A stretch of 33,746 nt of DNA from CAZIAK01 sp964537035 (GTDB lineage Bacteria > Planctomycetota > B15-G4): NCBI GenBank assembly GCA_964537035.1, contig CAZIAK010000046.1:1-33746 (forward strand), read 5' to 3'. Each line of letters starts with the position of its first letter. The stretch's first letter is position 1. Position numbers and translations under genes: made by a program. The notes under the pieces are model-generated. The model saw only the letters and a list, made by a program, of their open reading frames with translations, was not told the DNA's origin and searched no databases. Shown piece by piece: positions 16,994 through 24,692 of this stretch.

Positions 16994-17030
16994 TCTGGCA
17001 CTCTGCGCTCGCGCGGTCGCAGAGTCCAGA
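16994..17030. promoter_or_regulatory. Strong stem-loop in a divergent intergenic region
   Basis: TCTGG-C-ACTCTGCG (16994-17007) pairs with CGCAGAGT-CCAGA (17018-17030): 13 base pairs with one bulged C and a 10-base loop. It lies between the divergent starts of the FG-GAP lipoprotein (16968) and the triplicated-domain protein (17187). An operator or a structured leader of the lipoprotein mRNA are both possible. Confidence 0.45.
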
Positions 17031-17186
17031 GCCCACGGTCGACGCCCGCACAACGTCGCCAGTCGCGAAGTTGCCGACACCGTGGCGACCAGTTACGCTC
17101 GTCCCCTCGGGAGCCAGACTCACGGCCCCTCTGCACGGCTGTGAGCGACGCAACACGACCAACCACTTGCAGGAGACGTACCGCGC

Positions 17187-18230
17187 ATGGAACAGAGCAC
17201 CGCGCCACTCCGAACCGAAGACCCGCGCCCCCAGCCCGGCGTCTTCCAGAAGCTCGGCAGCTTGTTCCGTACCTACGCCATCCCAGAAGACTCGATCGTG
17301 CTGCCCGGGCCGTTCCATCAGGATGACCGCAGCTGCTTCAGCCTCGAGGTCCCCGAAGACTGGCCCAGTGACGCGGACGGCCGCTCGAAGATTCGTCTGC
17401 TCGAAGACGGCCAGTACCTGGGGCCCGCCTCGGTGACCCACGACGACATCCGCACCCTGGGCCGGGGCCGCTACTCTCACTGGGGAGCGAAGGTCTACTT
17501 CTCCAGCAGCGACTGCAGCGACCCCAACACCAACGGGCGGGTCTACTCCATCGTGCCCCCCGCCGGTTGGAGCCCACCCACGGGCGCCAGCGAGTGGTCC
17601 GACTACGCCAGCCGCCGCAGCGACGACGACTCTGCCATCACCATGGAGTGGGCCACCGAAGAGATCGCCGCCAAGGCCCTGCACGCCGTCGATGGCCCCA
17701 TGTTCTCCGTCGACGTCCGCGAAGACTGGCCCTCTGACGACAAGGGCTTCTCCACCATGCTGCTGCTCGAAGACGACACGCCCCTGCAGTCTCCCCACTC
17801 CACCTGCGACGAGATCCTCGCCGCAGGCAAGGACGCCTACGGGCACTGGGGCCAGCAGATCTTCTTCGCCACCAGCGACGGCAGCGACCCCACCACCAAC
17901 GACCGCACCTACTCCCTGGCCTACGCCAAGGGCTTCACCTTCGGGCAGGCTCGCAACACGCCCCGAAGCGAAGAGGGGTTGTGCTGGATTCTTGACGGCC
18001 TGCCCCCCGAATGGCCCTGCGACAAGAACGGGCCCTCCGATCTGCGCCTGCTCGAAGACGGCAAGTTGCTAGGGCCGGCCCACGCGGGCCACGGCGATTT
18101 GCGCGAGCTGGGCCAGGGGCGCTACTGCCACTGGGGCGACCAGCTCTGGTTCTCCACCAGCGACGGCAGCGACCCCACCACCAACGGCCGCACCTACACC
18201 GTGCTCTGGCTCGACCAGGACGCGAGCTGA
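17187..18230 (+). CDS. Protein with three copies of an uncharacterised SDPTTNGRxY repeat domain
   Basis: A 347-residue soluble protein with no signal peptide or membrane segment. Three homologous modules lie at about residues 50-122, 172-243 and 266-339. Each reads: an acidic 'EDWPSD..G' start, a 'LRLLEDG..LGPA' strand, 'H.DIR.LG.GRYSHWG', and an end (V/L)(Y/W)FSTSDGSDPTTNGRTY. The second copy is the most diverged. The motifs resemble a domain I recall attached to glycosyltransferases and methyltransferases of surface-glycan loci in other bacteria, but I know no assigned function. An SD-like GGAG lies about 11 bases before the ATG. Its 3' end overlaps the convergent GT2 gene by 37 bases. A role in the neighbouring glycan pathway is an inference from location. 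Confidence 0.8.
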   Translation: MEQSTAPLRTEDPRPQPGVFQKLGSLFRTYAIPEDSIVLPGPFHQDDRSCFSLEVPEDWPSDADGRSKIRLLEDGQYLGPASVTHDDIRTLGRGRYSHWGAKVYFSSSDCSDPNTNGRVYSIVPPAGWSPPTGASEWSDYASRRSDDDSAITMEWATEEIAAKALHAVDGPMFSVDVREDWPSDDKGFSTMLLLEDDTPLQSPHSTCDEILAAGKDAYGHWGQQIFFATSDGSDPTTNDRTYSLAYAKGFTFGQARNTPRSEEGLCWILDGLPPEWPCDKNGPSDLRLLEDGKLLGPAHAGHGDLRELGQGRYCHWGDQLWFSTSDGSDPTTNGRTYTVLWLDQDAS

Positions 18231-20068
18231 GCCCGGCCAGCGTCGAGAGGCGCAGGCAGTCCCAGGTCAATGAGCAGTTCGTGCCGGGGGCAGAAGCGGT
18301 CGACGTTGCCGCGCCAGAACGTCGCTGGCAGCAGTGCCATGACTGACGGCCAGAGCTTCGACGACTCGAGAAACACTGGCTGAGGCTGGGCGCCGCTGAC
18401 ACCGCGCAACTGCACAGCCGCTCTGGGCAAGTGCAGGGTCGGCGCTCCCGCAGCAGCAGCCGCGAGAGACAAGCAGAGCAGGTCGCGCCGGGTCACGGGC
18501 TCTCCAGCCAGCAACGCCAGCTGGGGTTGCAGCGCCGAGTGAACCAGCAGCAACTGGTCGCCAGACGCGGCCACCTCGCGGGGAGCCGCGCCGAGCAAGC
18601 CGGGGCCCACCGCCCGGGACGGCAAGCCCGGCTCGATGGGCAGGGCCAGACCTCCGCGATCAACGCTGTAGCCCAGGTGCATCCGTCGCCCGGACAGCAC
18701 AGCGCCCCCAGCTGTGGCCAGCACGTCGGGCAGGGCGCTCCAGGTCAGCAACTCGTGCAGCACCGCAGCGTCGGGCCGGAGTGCGCCGTCGATGAACAGT
18801 GTTCCTCCGCCGCTGCTGCAGTCTCTCATGCTTCTCGCGTGAGACACGTGAGGCATGGAGCCCTCGTCCCACGACAGCACGGTGACCAGTTGGGGGACGG
18901 AGGCGAGGAACGCGCGCCAACGAGGCCAGCCCGCGCGGTCGCCATGCAGGACCACTTGCAGCGGCCGAGGTACGCTGACCGGCTGCCACTGAAGGCGCCA
19001 GACCCCCGGCGGACGAGCGGCGAGTGCGTGGGCCAAGGGCAGACGCCGACGTCGGCAAGCGTCTTCGATGGCTCGCCGTCCCGCCTCGAAGGCCCAGGGC
19101 TTCGCCGTGGTGCTGGCCGCCACGCTGCCCTTCGTGCGCCGCCAGTGGTAGCCCACCAGCGGCAGATGGACCACCACCCGCGCCGCCTCGAACGCGCGCA
19201 ACAGCAGGTCGTGATCTTGGGCGCCGTCGTAGTCGCTGCGCAGGCCTCCGAGCCCGTCGAAGAACGTGCGCCGCAAGGCCATGGCGTGGGTGACGTAGTT
19301 GAAGCCAAGGGCCAGCCAGGGTGACGGGCCAGGCTTGAAGACCGGCGCCACACGCTGGCCCTCGGGCGTGAGCTGATCTTCGTCGGTGTAGACGAGATCG
19401 ACCCGCCCATCCTGCTCGAAGGCCCAGGCCAGGGGGGCGAGAACTTCGTGCCCCAGCGCGTCATCGTGATCGACCAGCAGCAGCACCTCGCCCCGGGCCT
19501 CGGCCACGCCTCGCTGGGTGGCAGCGCTGATGCCGGTGGTGCTCGGCACGGCCTCGGTGCCGGGCACGGCCTCGGTGCCGGGCGCCGCGCCGAGGCCGGG
19601 CGCCGCGCCGAGGCCAGACGCGGCTGACTCGCCAGGCAACGCGTCGTGGTTGCGCGCCTCACCCTTGCCTGCCGCCCCACCGCTGCCAAGCGCAGCCACC
19701 AGGTGCACACGCTCGTCCCCGGCGGCCACCTCGCTCAGCAGACTACGCACTTCTGCGCGGACCGATCCGTCGTCCACAAGAATCAGCTCCCAGGCCCTGT
19801 GGCTCTGGCGGCGCACCGAGTCCACCAGGGTTCGCAGGTGTTCCGGGGCGGGATCGAGCACGGGGACGACGATGCTCACCCACAAGTTCGATGGCGGGCA
19901 GGGCGAAGGGGCGCACGTCGCCGACCACATCGCGTAGGATTGCAGGTCGGGGGACCGCTCGTCCGCGGCCCAGTCAGCCACCCTGTCGAGAGAGGACCGC
20001 ACGCCGTGGCGCGAACACCAGAGCCAGCCTCGGCGAACCAACGCGGCGAACTCTCTGAGGTCGTCCAC
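18194..20068 (-). CDS. Family 2 glycosyltransferase with repeat-bearing insertion
   Basis: A protein of up to 624 residues. The GT-A domain begins with VSIVVPVLDP (about 64) and holds ELILVDDGS (about 94-102), the metal-binding DHDD (200-203), 'LVYTDEDQL' and a downstream 'QDHDLLLRA'. A segment of about 50 residues (about 128-178) built of Gly/Ala/Pro repeats interrupts the normally short loop before GISAATQRGVAEARGE. Residues about 375-600 resemble a degenerate second GT-A domain ('GTLFIDGALRP...'). The annotated GTG start at 20068 is 2 bases from the divergent GT4 start; an ATG at 19930 (residue 47) is an alternative, although the residues before it look protein-like. Sugar donor unknown. 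Probably acts at the cytoplasmic face in glycan assembly. Confidence 0.8.
   Translation of the reverse strand: MDDLREFAALVRRGWLWCSRHGVRSSLDRVADWAADERSPDLQSYAMWSATCAPSPCPPSNLWVSIVVPVLDPAPEHLRTLVDSVRRQSHRAWELILVDDGSVRAEVRSLLSEVAAGDERVHLVAALGSGGAAGKGEARNHDALPGESAASGLGAAPGLGAAPGTEAVPGTEAVPSTTGISAATQRGVAEARGEVLLLVDHDDALGHEVLAPLAWAFEQDGRVDLVYTDEDQLTPEGQRVAPVFKPGPSPWLALGFNYVTHAMALRRTFFDGLGGLRSDYDGAQDHDLLLRAFEAARVVVHLPLVGYHWRRTKGSVAASTTAKPWAFEAGRRAIEDACRRRRLPLAHALAARPPGVWRLQWQPVSVPRPLQVVLHGDRAGWPRWRAFLASVPQLVTVLSWDEGSMPHVSHARSMRDCSSGGGTLFIDGALRPDAAVLHELLTWSALPDVLATAGGAVLSGRRMHLGYSVDRGGLALPIEPGLPSRAVGPGLLGAAPREVAASGDQLLLVHSALQPQLALLAGEPVTRRDLLCLSLAAAAAGAPTLHLPRAAVQLRGVSGAQPQPVFLESSKLWPSVMALLPATFWRGNVDRFCPRHELLIDLGLPAPLDAGRAQLASWSSQSTV
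19545..19616. repeat. Four 18-base tandem repeats inside the GT2 gene
   Basis: Two copies of ggcacggcctcggtgccg (19545, 19563) are followed by two copies of ggcgccgcgccgaggcc(g/a) (19581, 19599). On the minus strand they encode the repeats GLGAAP, GLGAAP, GTEAVP, GTEAVP. The unit is in frame, so expansion or contraction would not break the gene. Confidence 0.9.
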
Positions 20069-20070
20069 CA

Positions 20071-21276
20071 GTGAGTGCTCTCCGGGTGCTTCATGTGGTG
20101 CCCCACCTCGATCGGGTGGGCGGCTACGAACGCCAGGCGCTCACGCTTGCCCGGCGCCAGCAGCGGCGGGGCAAGGTGTCGCCGATTCTACTGACCCACA
20201 GGGAGCGCGCCGAGCGGCCAGCCCACGAGCGAGGCCTGCACGGCGAGATTCACCGGCTCGAGCGGGGCTTGCTGCGCCATCATCCGGGCAGCTGGTGGCG
20301 TCGCAGCGGGCCCTCGGTGCAGCTGGTCCACGCCCACGCCCTGCACAAGCTCTCGGGCCAGCTGCTGGCCCTGGCCCACAGCGCCGGCGTGCCCACCATC
20401 GTGAAGGTGGCCACCGGCGACGACGTGGCCATGTTCAGCGATCCCGCGGGCTGGCAAGGCCTGCTCGACGGCGAGGCCCGCCAGGGAGGGCGAGGCTTGC
20501 GCTGGCGCCTGATGATGACCTCCGCCTGGCGCAGGCTGCGGCGTGCGGGCACCTTCGTGGCGCTCAACGAGTCCATCGCTCGTCAGCTCTCCTCCCAGGG
20601 ACTGCAATCGGTGCGCCTGCCCAACGGCGTGGACACCGAGCGCTTTCGTCCCGCAGATGACAAGGGCCGCCAAGACGCGCGAGCCGCCCTGGGCCTGCCC
20701 CAAGACAGCACGATCATCGCCTACGTGGGCCGAGTCGCGCCGCGCAAGGACACGCCCACCCTGGTGGCTGCCTACCTGCGCCTGCTCGCCCGCGGTGACC
20801 AGCAAGCTCACCTGGTGATTGCAGGCGACGGCCACGAGCTGCCCCAGCTGCGCGCCCTGGTCGACCACGCCCAGCGTTCCCGCCGGGTGACGTTTCTCGG
20901 CGAGGTCGACCACGTGCAGCCCGTCCTCGCCGCCGCCGACATCTTCGTGCACCCGTCCCGCCGCGAAGGCATGCCCAACGTGGTCCTCGAAGCCATGGCC
21001 TCCGGACTGGCCGTCGTGCTCTCGGACATCGACGCCCACACAGAGATGCTCAACGGACGCCCCGCCGCGCTCACCTACCGAGCCGGCGACGAAGCCGCGC
21101 TGGCCGCACGACTCGCGGGACTGGTGCAGTCGCCGAACCGGCGCGTGCCCCTGGCCATCGCGGCGCGGGAGCTGGCGCTGGAGCGGTACAACATTGATGG
21201 GGTGTGTAGTGCGTACGACGCGCTGTATGGCGAGCTTTCGGGGAGTGAGGTGGGGCGGAGTCAGAGCGCAGGCTGA
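20071..21276 (+). CDS. Family 4 glycosyltransferase
   Basis: A 401-residue GT-B enzyme. The N-terminal Rossmann strand LRVLHVVPHLDRVGGYERQ (about 4-22) contains the Gly-rich acceptor loop. The linker LPNGVDTERF (about 183-192) precedes the donor domain, which shows IAYVGRVAPRKD, LVIAGDGHE, and the nucleotide-sugar signature HPSRREGMPNVVLEAMASG with the E-x7-E pair E299/E307. It transfers a sugar from an NDP-sugar onto a growing lipid-linked or polymer acceptor in the cytoplasm. The GTG at 20071 is required because the first strand begins at once. It is the only plus-strand glycosyltransferase in this locus and diverges from the GT2 gene. Confidence 0.92.
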   Translation: MSALRVLHVVPHLDRVGGYERQALTLARRQQRRGKVSPILLTHRERAERPAHERGLHGEIHRLERGLLRHHPGSWWRRSGPSVQLVHAHALHKLSGQLLALAHSAGVPTIVKVATGDDVAMFSDPAGWQGLLDGEARQGGRGLRWRLMMTSAWRRLRRAGTFVALNESIARQLSSQGLQSVRLPNGVDTERFRPADDKGRQDARAALGLPQDSTIIAYVGRVAPRKDTPTLVAAYLRLLARGDQQAHLVIAGDGHELPQLRALVDHAQRSRRVTFLGEVDHVQPVLAAADIFVHPSRREGMPNVVLEAMASGLAVVLSDIDAHTEMLNGRPAALTYRAGDEAALAARLAGLVQSPNRRVPLAIAARELALERYNIDGVCSAYDALYGELSGSEVGRSQSAG

Positions 21277-21283
21277 CTTCCAT

Positions 21284-21318
21284 CAGGTGAGAGGCGCGTT
21301 GCTCTCCCCAGTCACCTG
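21284..21318. terminator. Stem-loop after the GT4 gene
   Basis: CAGGTGA (21284-21290) and TCACCTG (21312-21318) form perfect arms, with GAG/CTC pairing possible inside the 21-base loop. It starts 8 bases after the GT4 stop. A further GGGGCC/GGCCCC hairpin (21406-21426) and GACCCG/CGGGTC around the methyltransferase stop (21434-21454) fill the rest of this 163-base convergent gap. None has a U-tract. Confidence 0.45.
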
Positions 21319-21439
21319 GCGCATTGGTCGGGCATGCCTCAACCCCTTCGGTGCGATGGCATGGCAATCTCGGTGAGCAGGCCTTCCGAAAGCCAAGCGA
21401 AGCGTGGGGCCCCCGCCGTTGGCCCCCTCCACCGACCCG

Positions 21440-23119
21440 TTATGACTCCGGGTCTTGCAGCTCCTGCCAGCGCAACTTGTTCGCCGCAGTGAAGTGACCA
21501 TGCAAGAAACCCTCGGCCTCAGCAGCCAGGGAACGGTTCCGCGCCAGCACACCGCCGAAGGTGTCCTGGTAGTTGCCGTACGCGTACGCCACTGGCTTCA
21601 GCTCGGGCTCTGCTGACGGGCGCTCGCCCTGGCAGCGGGCGATGATGGTCACCGTCCCCCGGTCGCTGATGGACGCGCCGGCTTGCACTTCGAGGGTGCC
21701 TTCAGCTACTTGGGATTCGTTGCCGTCGAGGGGCAGCACCAACGAGGAGACCACGTCGAGCTGGCCGAAGAACTCGACCCAGGTGAAGTCGGACAGCAGG
21801 CCCACGTACTCTTCGAGGTCGGGCACGTGCACGTGGTAGGGGTTGGGCTCCCCGGCCATGTCGCTCCAGAACTCCTCGAAGGCCTTGTTGGGCACGGAGA
21901 TGAAGGCCACTCCGTCGGGCTTGAGCACGCGCCGGATCTCTGCCAGCAGGGTCTCCTGGTTGGCGACATGTTCGAGCACTTCGAGGGCCACCACCACATC
22001 GAAGCTGTCGTCCGGCAGGGGCAACACCTGGTTCAGGTCGTGCAGCAGGTACGCGTTGGGGTCACCCCGGGGGTCGGAGGCCACGGCCACTTCGAGGGCC
22101 TCCGGGCGCACGTCGATGCCGATCACGTGGGACGCTCCCAGGCGCAGCAGCTGGCGGGTGCCCAGGCCCGCGCCGCAACCCACGTCGAGGACGTCCTTGC
22201 CCAGCACCGACGGGCCCACGAAGGCGTAGCGGCAGCGACTGTGGGCCAGTGTCTGTGGGCTGTCGGTCTCCTGGGGATACTCGGTGTTGACCGACACCCG
22301 CAGGCGACTGACGAAGCAGCCGCTGATGGGCCGCAGGGTGTCGCGATCGAGGCCGGAGAAGTCAGAGTCGATGCGCGGCAGCAGCTCGTCGAGGTAGGCC
22401 TCGTCGGCGTGCATGTTGTCGTCGAACTCGAGGATGTCGAAGCCCGCCTTGTCGATCTCGACTCCCATGGCCCCTGGGCGCCAGCGGTTGCCACACTCGC
22501 CGTGCACATCGGCGAACAGCTTGTGGAACGTCTTGGCCGAGAGGGTCATGTACTCAAGGGGCCGGGAGAAGTCGCGATGATCGCGGAAGTCGACCTGATG
22601 AATGCCGAAGCCACCGGGCCGGGTGATGCGGGCCAGGTTCTCCCAGGCCACGGGCACGTTCTCGACGTGTTCGAAGACCGCGTTGCTGACCACGATGTCG
22701 AAGCTGTCGTCGTCGACTTCGAGCAGATCCTCGATGCCCAGGTGCAGCCCGGTGACGCCTTCAGGCACGAAGGTCTGGGCCTCAAGGCAAGCCAGGATCG
22801 GCTCGGGGCTGAGGTGCGGACGCTCGGCGGAAAGGCGCTTCAACAAGGCCCGCAAGAAGGGGTCGTGGTAATCAGGATCGAAGGGCGACAGGTAGCGATC
22901 GGCCACCGTGACCCGTGCACCGTGACAGCTCAGCAGCACCGCCGTGCCCAGAGAGATGCCCGGCCCCAGCTCAAGCACGTGCTTGTAGATCAGGCTCGAC
23001 GCACCCCCAGGGATTTTGGCGACGTAGAAGTCGGCGATCTGGAGAGCGTAGTCCACGTCCCGGGTGATGGCCTCGGGGCTGGCGTCTTGCTTGCGGTAGT
23101 TGACGGGCGTGACGGTCAT
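21440..23119 (-). CDS. Double-domain SAM-dependent methyltransferase
   Basis: A 559-residue protein with two class I methyltransferase domains in tandem. The first (about 40-240) has motif I VLELGPGISLG (48-58), an acidic 'VTVADRYL', motif 'FDIVVSNAVFEHVENV' and a post-I 'RITRPGGFGIH'. The second (about 290-430) has LDVGCGAGLG (311-320), 'VIGIDVRPEALEVA', 'FDVVVALEVLEHV' and 'RRVLKPDGVAFISVP'. Both keep SAM-binding signatures, so both may be active. The last 110 residues form an extra domain of unknown type. It is the final gene of the glycan operon, 13 bases after the Wzt-type gene, suggesting it methylates a sugar, possibly capping chain ends before export. Confidence 0.88.
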   Translation of the reverse strand: MTVTPVNYRKQDASPEAITRDVDYALQIADFYVAKIPGGASSLIYKHVLELGPGISLGTAVLLSCHGARVTVADRYLSPFDPDYHDPFLRALLKRLSAERPHLSPEPILACLEAQTFVPEGVTGLHLGIEDLLEVDDDSFDIVVSNAVFEHVENVPVAWENLARITRPGGFGIHQVDFRDHRDFSRPLEYMTLSAKTFHKLFADVHGECGNRWRPGAMGVEIDKAGFDILEFDDNMHADEAYLDELLPRIDSDFSGLDRDTLRPISGCFVSRLRVSVNTEYPQETDSPQTLAHSRCRYAFVGPSVLGKDVLDVGCGAGLGTRQLLRLGASHVIGIDVRPEALEVAVASDPRGDPNAYLLHDLNQVLPLPDDSFDVVVALEVLEHVANQETLLAEIRRVLKPDGVAFISVPNKAFEEFWSDMAGEPNPYHVHVPDLEEYVGLLSDFTWVEFFGQLDVVSSLVLPLDGNESQVAEGTLEVQAGASISDRGTVTIIARCQGERPSAEPELKPVAYAYGNYQDTFGGVLARNRSLAAEAEGFLHGHFTAANKLRWQELQDPES

Positions 23120-23132
23120 GATCGCTCGGTCT

Positions 23133-24692
23133 TCAGGAGGCTGCTTCGGAGGTCTGGCTGGGAGCCGTCTCGCCAGGAGCCGAGATCGGTTTTTCCGCCA
23201 GGCGCTTCAGGGGCGCCCAGACGGAGTGGGGTTCGTAAACGACGGTCTGCACGTGGTCGGGCCTGAGCACGACGAAGGCCAGGCAGCGATTCTCGGAGAG
23301 CAGCAGGTCGTCGTCCGAGAAGTGTTCGGTGCCCGGCGAGATGCCGAACTTGAGGTAGTAGGCCCCGGCGCCCAGGCGCAACGAGGGGAAGACCACGTCG
23401 ATGCTGAAGACGCCGTCGACCAGGTCGACACGCATGGCGTTGCTGCGCCCCTGCCCATCGAGAGAGCACACGTTGGTGGTGGTGGCCACGTGCTCGTTGC
23501 GGTCGTTCCAGATCATGAAGCCCAGATGCACATCGGGCTTGCGCACCTGGCTCTCGAAGACGAAGCGCATGCGGCAAGGGTGACCGCTGATCACCTCGGT
23601 GACAGGCTCGCCCAGCTCGTCGAACAGCAGGGCTTGCTTGAGCTGGACCCATCCTTGGTGCAACACCGCCGGCGCGCCCGAGAAGTCGAACGGCTCGACA
23701 TGACCGTCACCGTGAACGATCTCCCCCGGCCCATTGCCAGCGCTCAGATCGGGACGGCCCAGGCCGCCACCAGCTTCGAGCATGTCTGCGGCCAGGGGGC
23801 GATCGTCGACGAAGGACGCCTCGCCACCACGCACGCCGCCGGGAATGATCGGCGCCGCGCTGGTGAGCTCGTCGGCAGCGCCCTCGGCTGAGCCGTCGTC
23901 GCGCACGTAGGCCGACACGGTCCCTTCGCCCTCGCCGCCAGCGACGAAATCTCGGCCCAGGTCTTTCTCGTAGAGCTTGCACACGGTGAGCGGGTCGCCG
24001 TCGGCGACGATCTTGCCGTCTTTCAGGTAGATCACCCGGTGGCAGATGCGCTCGAGGAAATACAGGTTGTGAGAGACGATCAGCGCCGTGGTGCCCCCAC
24101 CGCACAGCTCGACGATGTGGTTGGTGCACTTGCGGATGAAGGCGCCGTCGCCCGTGGCCAGAGCTTCGTCGATGATCATCACTTCGACGGGGCGGCAGAA
24201 AGCCACCGAGTACATGAGCCGCATCTTCATGCCGCTGCTGTAGGTGCGCAGGGGCTGGTCGATGACCCGGCCCAGCTCGCTGAAGTCGATGATCCAGTCG
24301 GTGTGCTCTTCGAGCTCGCGCTGGGAGTAGCCCAGGCACAACCCGCCCATGACGATGTTGTCCCGGCCGGTACACTCTTCGTGGAAGCCCGTGCCCAGCT
24401 CGAGAATGGCCCGCAGCTCGCCGGTGATCTCGTAACTACCCGCGGTGTGGTCCACCGTGCCCGAGAGCACCTTCAACAGGGTCGACTTGCCCGCGCCGTT
24501 GGCCCCCACCACGCCCACCCGCTCTCCACGACGCACCACGAAGTCGATCTCTTCGAGGGCGGGAAAGTCGACGTGGTGCTTGCGTCCGGGGATGATCTCT
24601 TTCAGCGCGTCGAGAGGCGACTTGTAGACCGGGTAGGTCTTGCTCAGCCGGGACACGGCGATGGCGACATCATGGGCAGCCTGTGAGCTCAC
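23133..24692 (-). CDS. wzt: Polysaccharide ABC exporter ATP-binding subunit, Wzt-type with C-terminal glycan-binding domain
   Basis: A 519-residue protein. The ATPase domain (about 8-250) shows Walker A GANGAGKST (63-71), the signature YSSGMKMRL (151-159), Walker B VMIIDE (171-176) and H-loop 'LIVSHN'. A linker of low complexity follows, then a C-terminal beta-sandwich (about 380-510; 'EVISGHPCRMRFVFES', 'VHLGFMIWNDRN', 'GAYYLKFGISP') matching the Wzt carbohydrate-binding domain that recognises the modified end of the glycan before export. The true start is GTG 24692, overlapping the TGA of the GT4 gene (GTGA); the longer open frame to 24992 is shadow. It works with the Wzm-type permease in the same operon. 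Confidence 0.92.
   Translation of the reverse strand: MSSQAAHDVAIAVSRLSKTYPVYKSPLDALKEIIPGRKHHVDFPALEEIDFVVRRGERVGVVGANGAGKSTLLKVLSGTVDHTAGSYEITGELRAILELGTGFHEECTGRDNIVMGGLCLGYSQRELEEHTDWIIDFSELGRVIDQPLRTYSSGMKMRLMYSVAFCRPVEVMIIDEALATGDGAFIRKCTNHIVELCGGGTTALIVSHNLYFLERICHRVIYLKDGKIVADGDPLTVCKLYEKDLGRDFVAGGEGEGTVSAYVRDDGSAEGAADELTSAAPIIPGGVRGGEASFVDDRPLAADMLEAGGGLGRPDLSAGNGPGEIVHGDGHVEPFDFSGAPAVLHQGWVQLKQALLFDELGEPVTEVISGHPCRMRFVFESQVRKPDVHLGFMIWNDRNEHVATTTNVCSLDGQGRSNAMRVDLVDGVFSIDVVFPSLRLGAGAYYLKFGISPGTEHFSDDDLLLSENRCLAFVVLRPDHVQTVVYEPHSVWAPLKRLAEKPISAPGETAPSQTSEAAS

Noticed and set aside
21683..23266. 527-residue plus-strand open frame opposite the double methyltransferase
   Set aside because: His/Gly/Val/Gln-rich translation, no domain, and fully antisense to a protein with two intact SAM-binding motifs.
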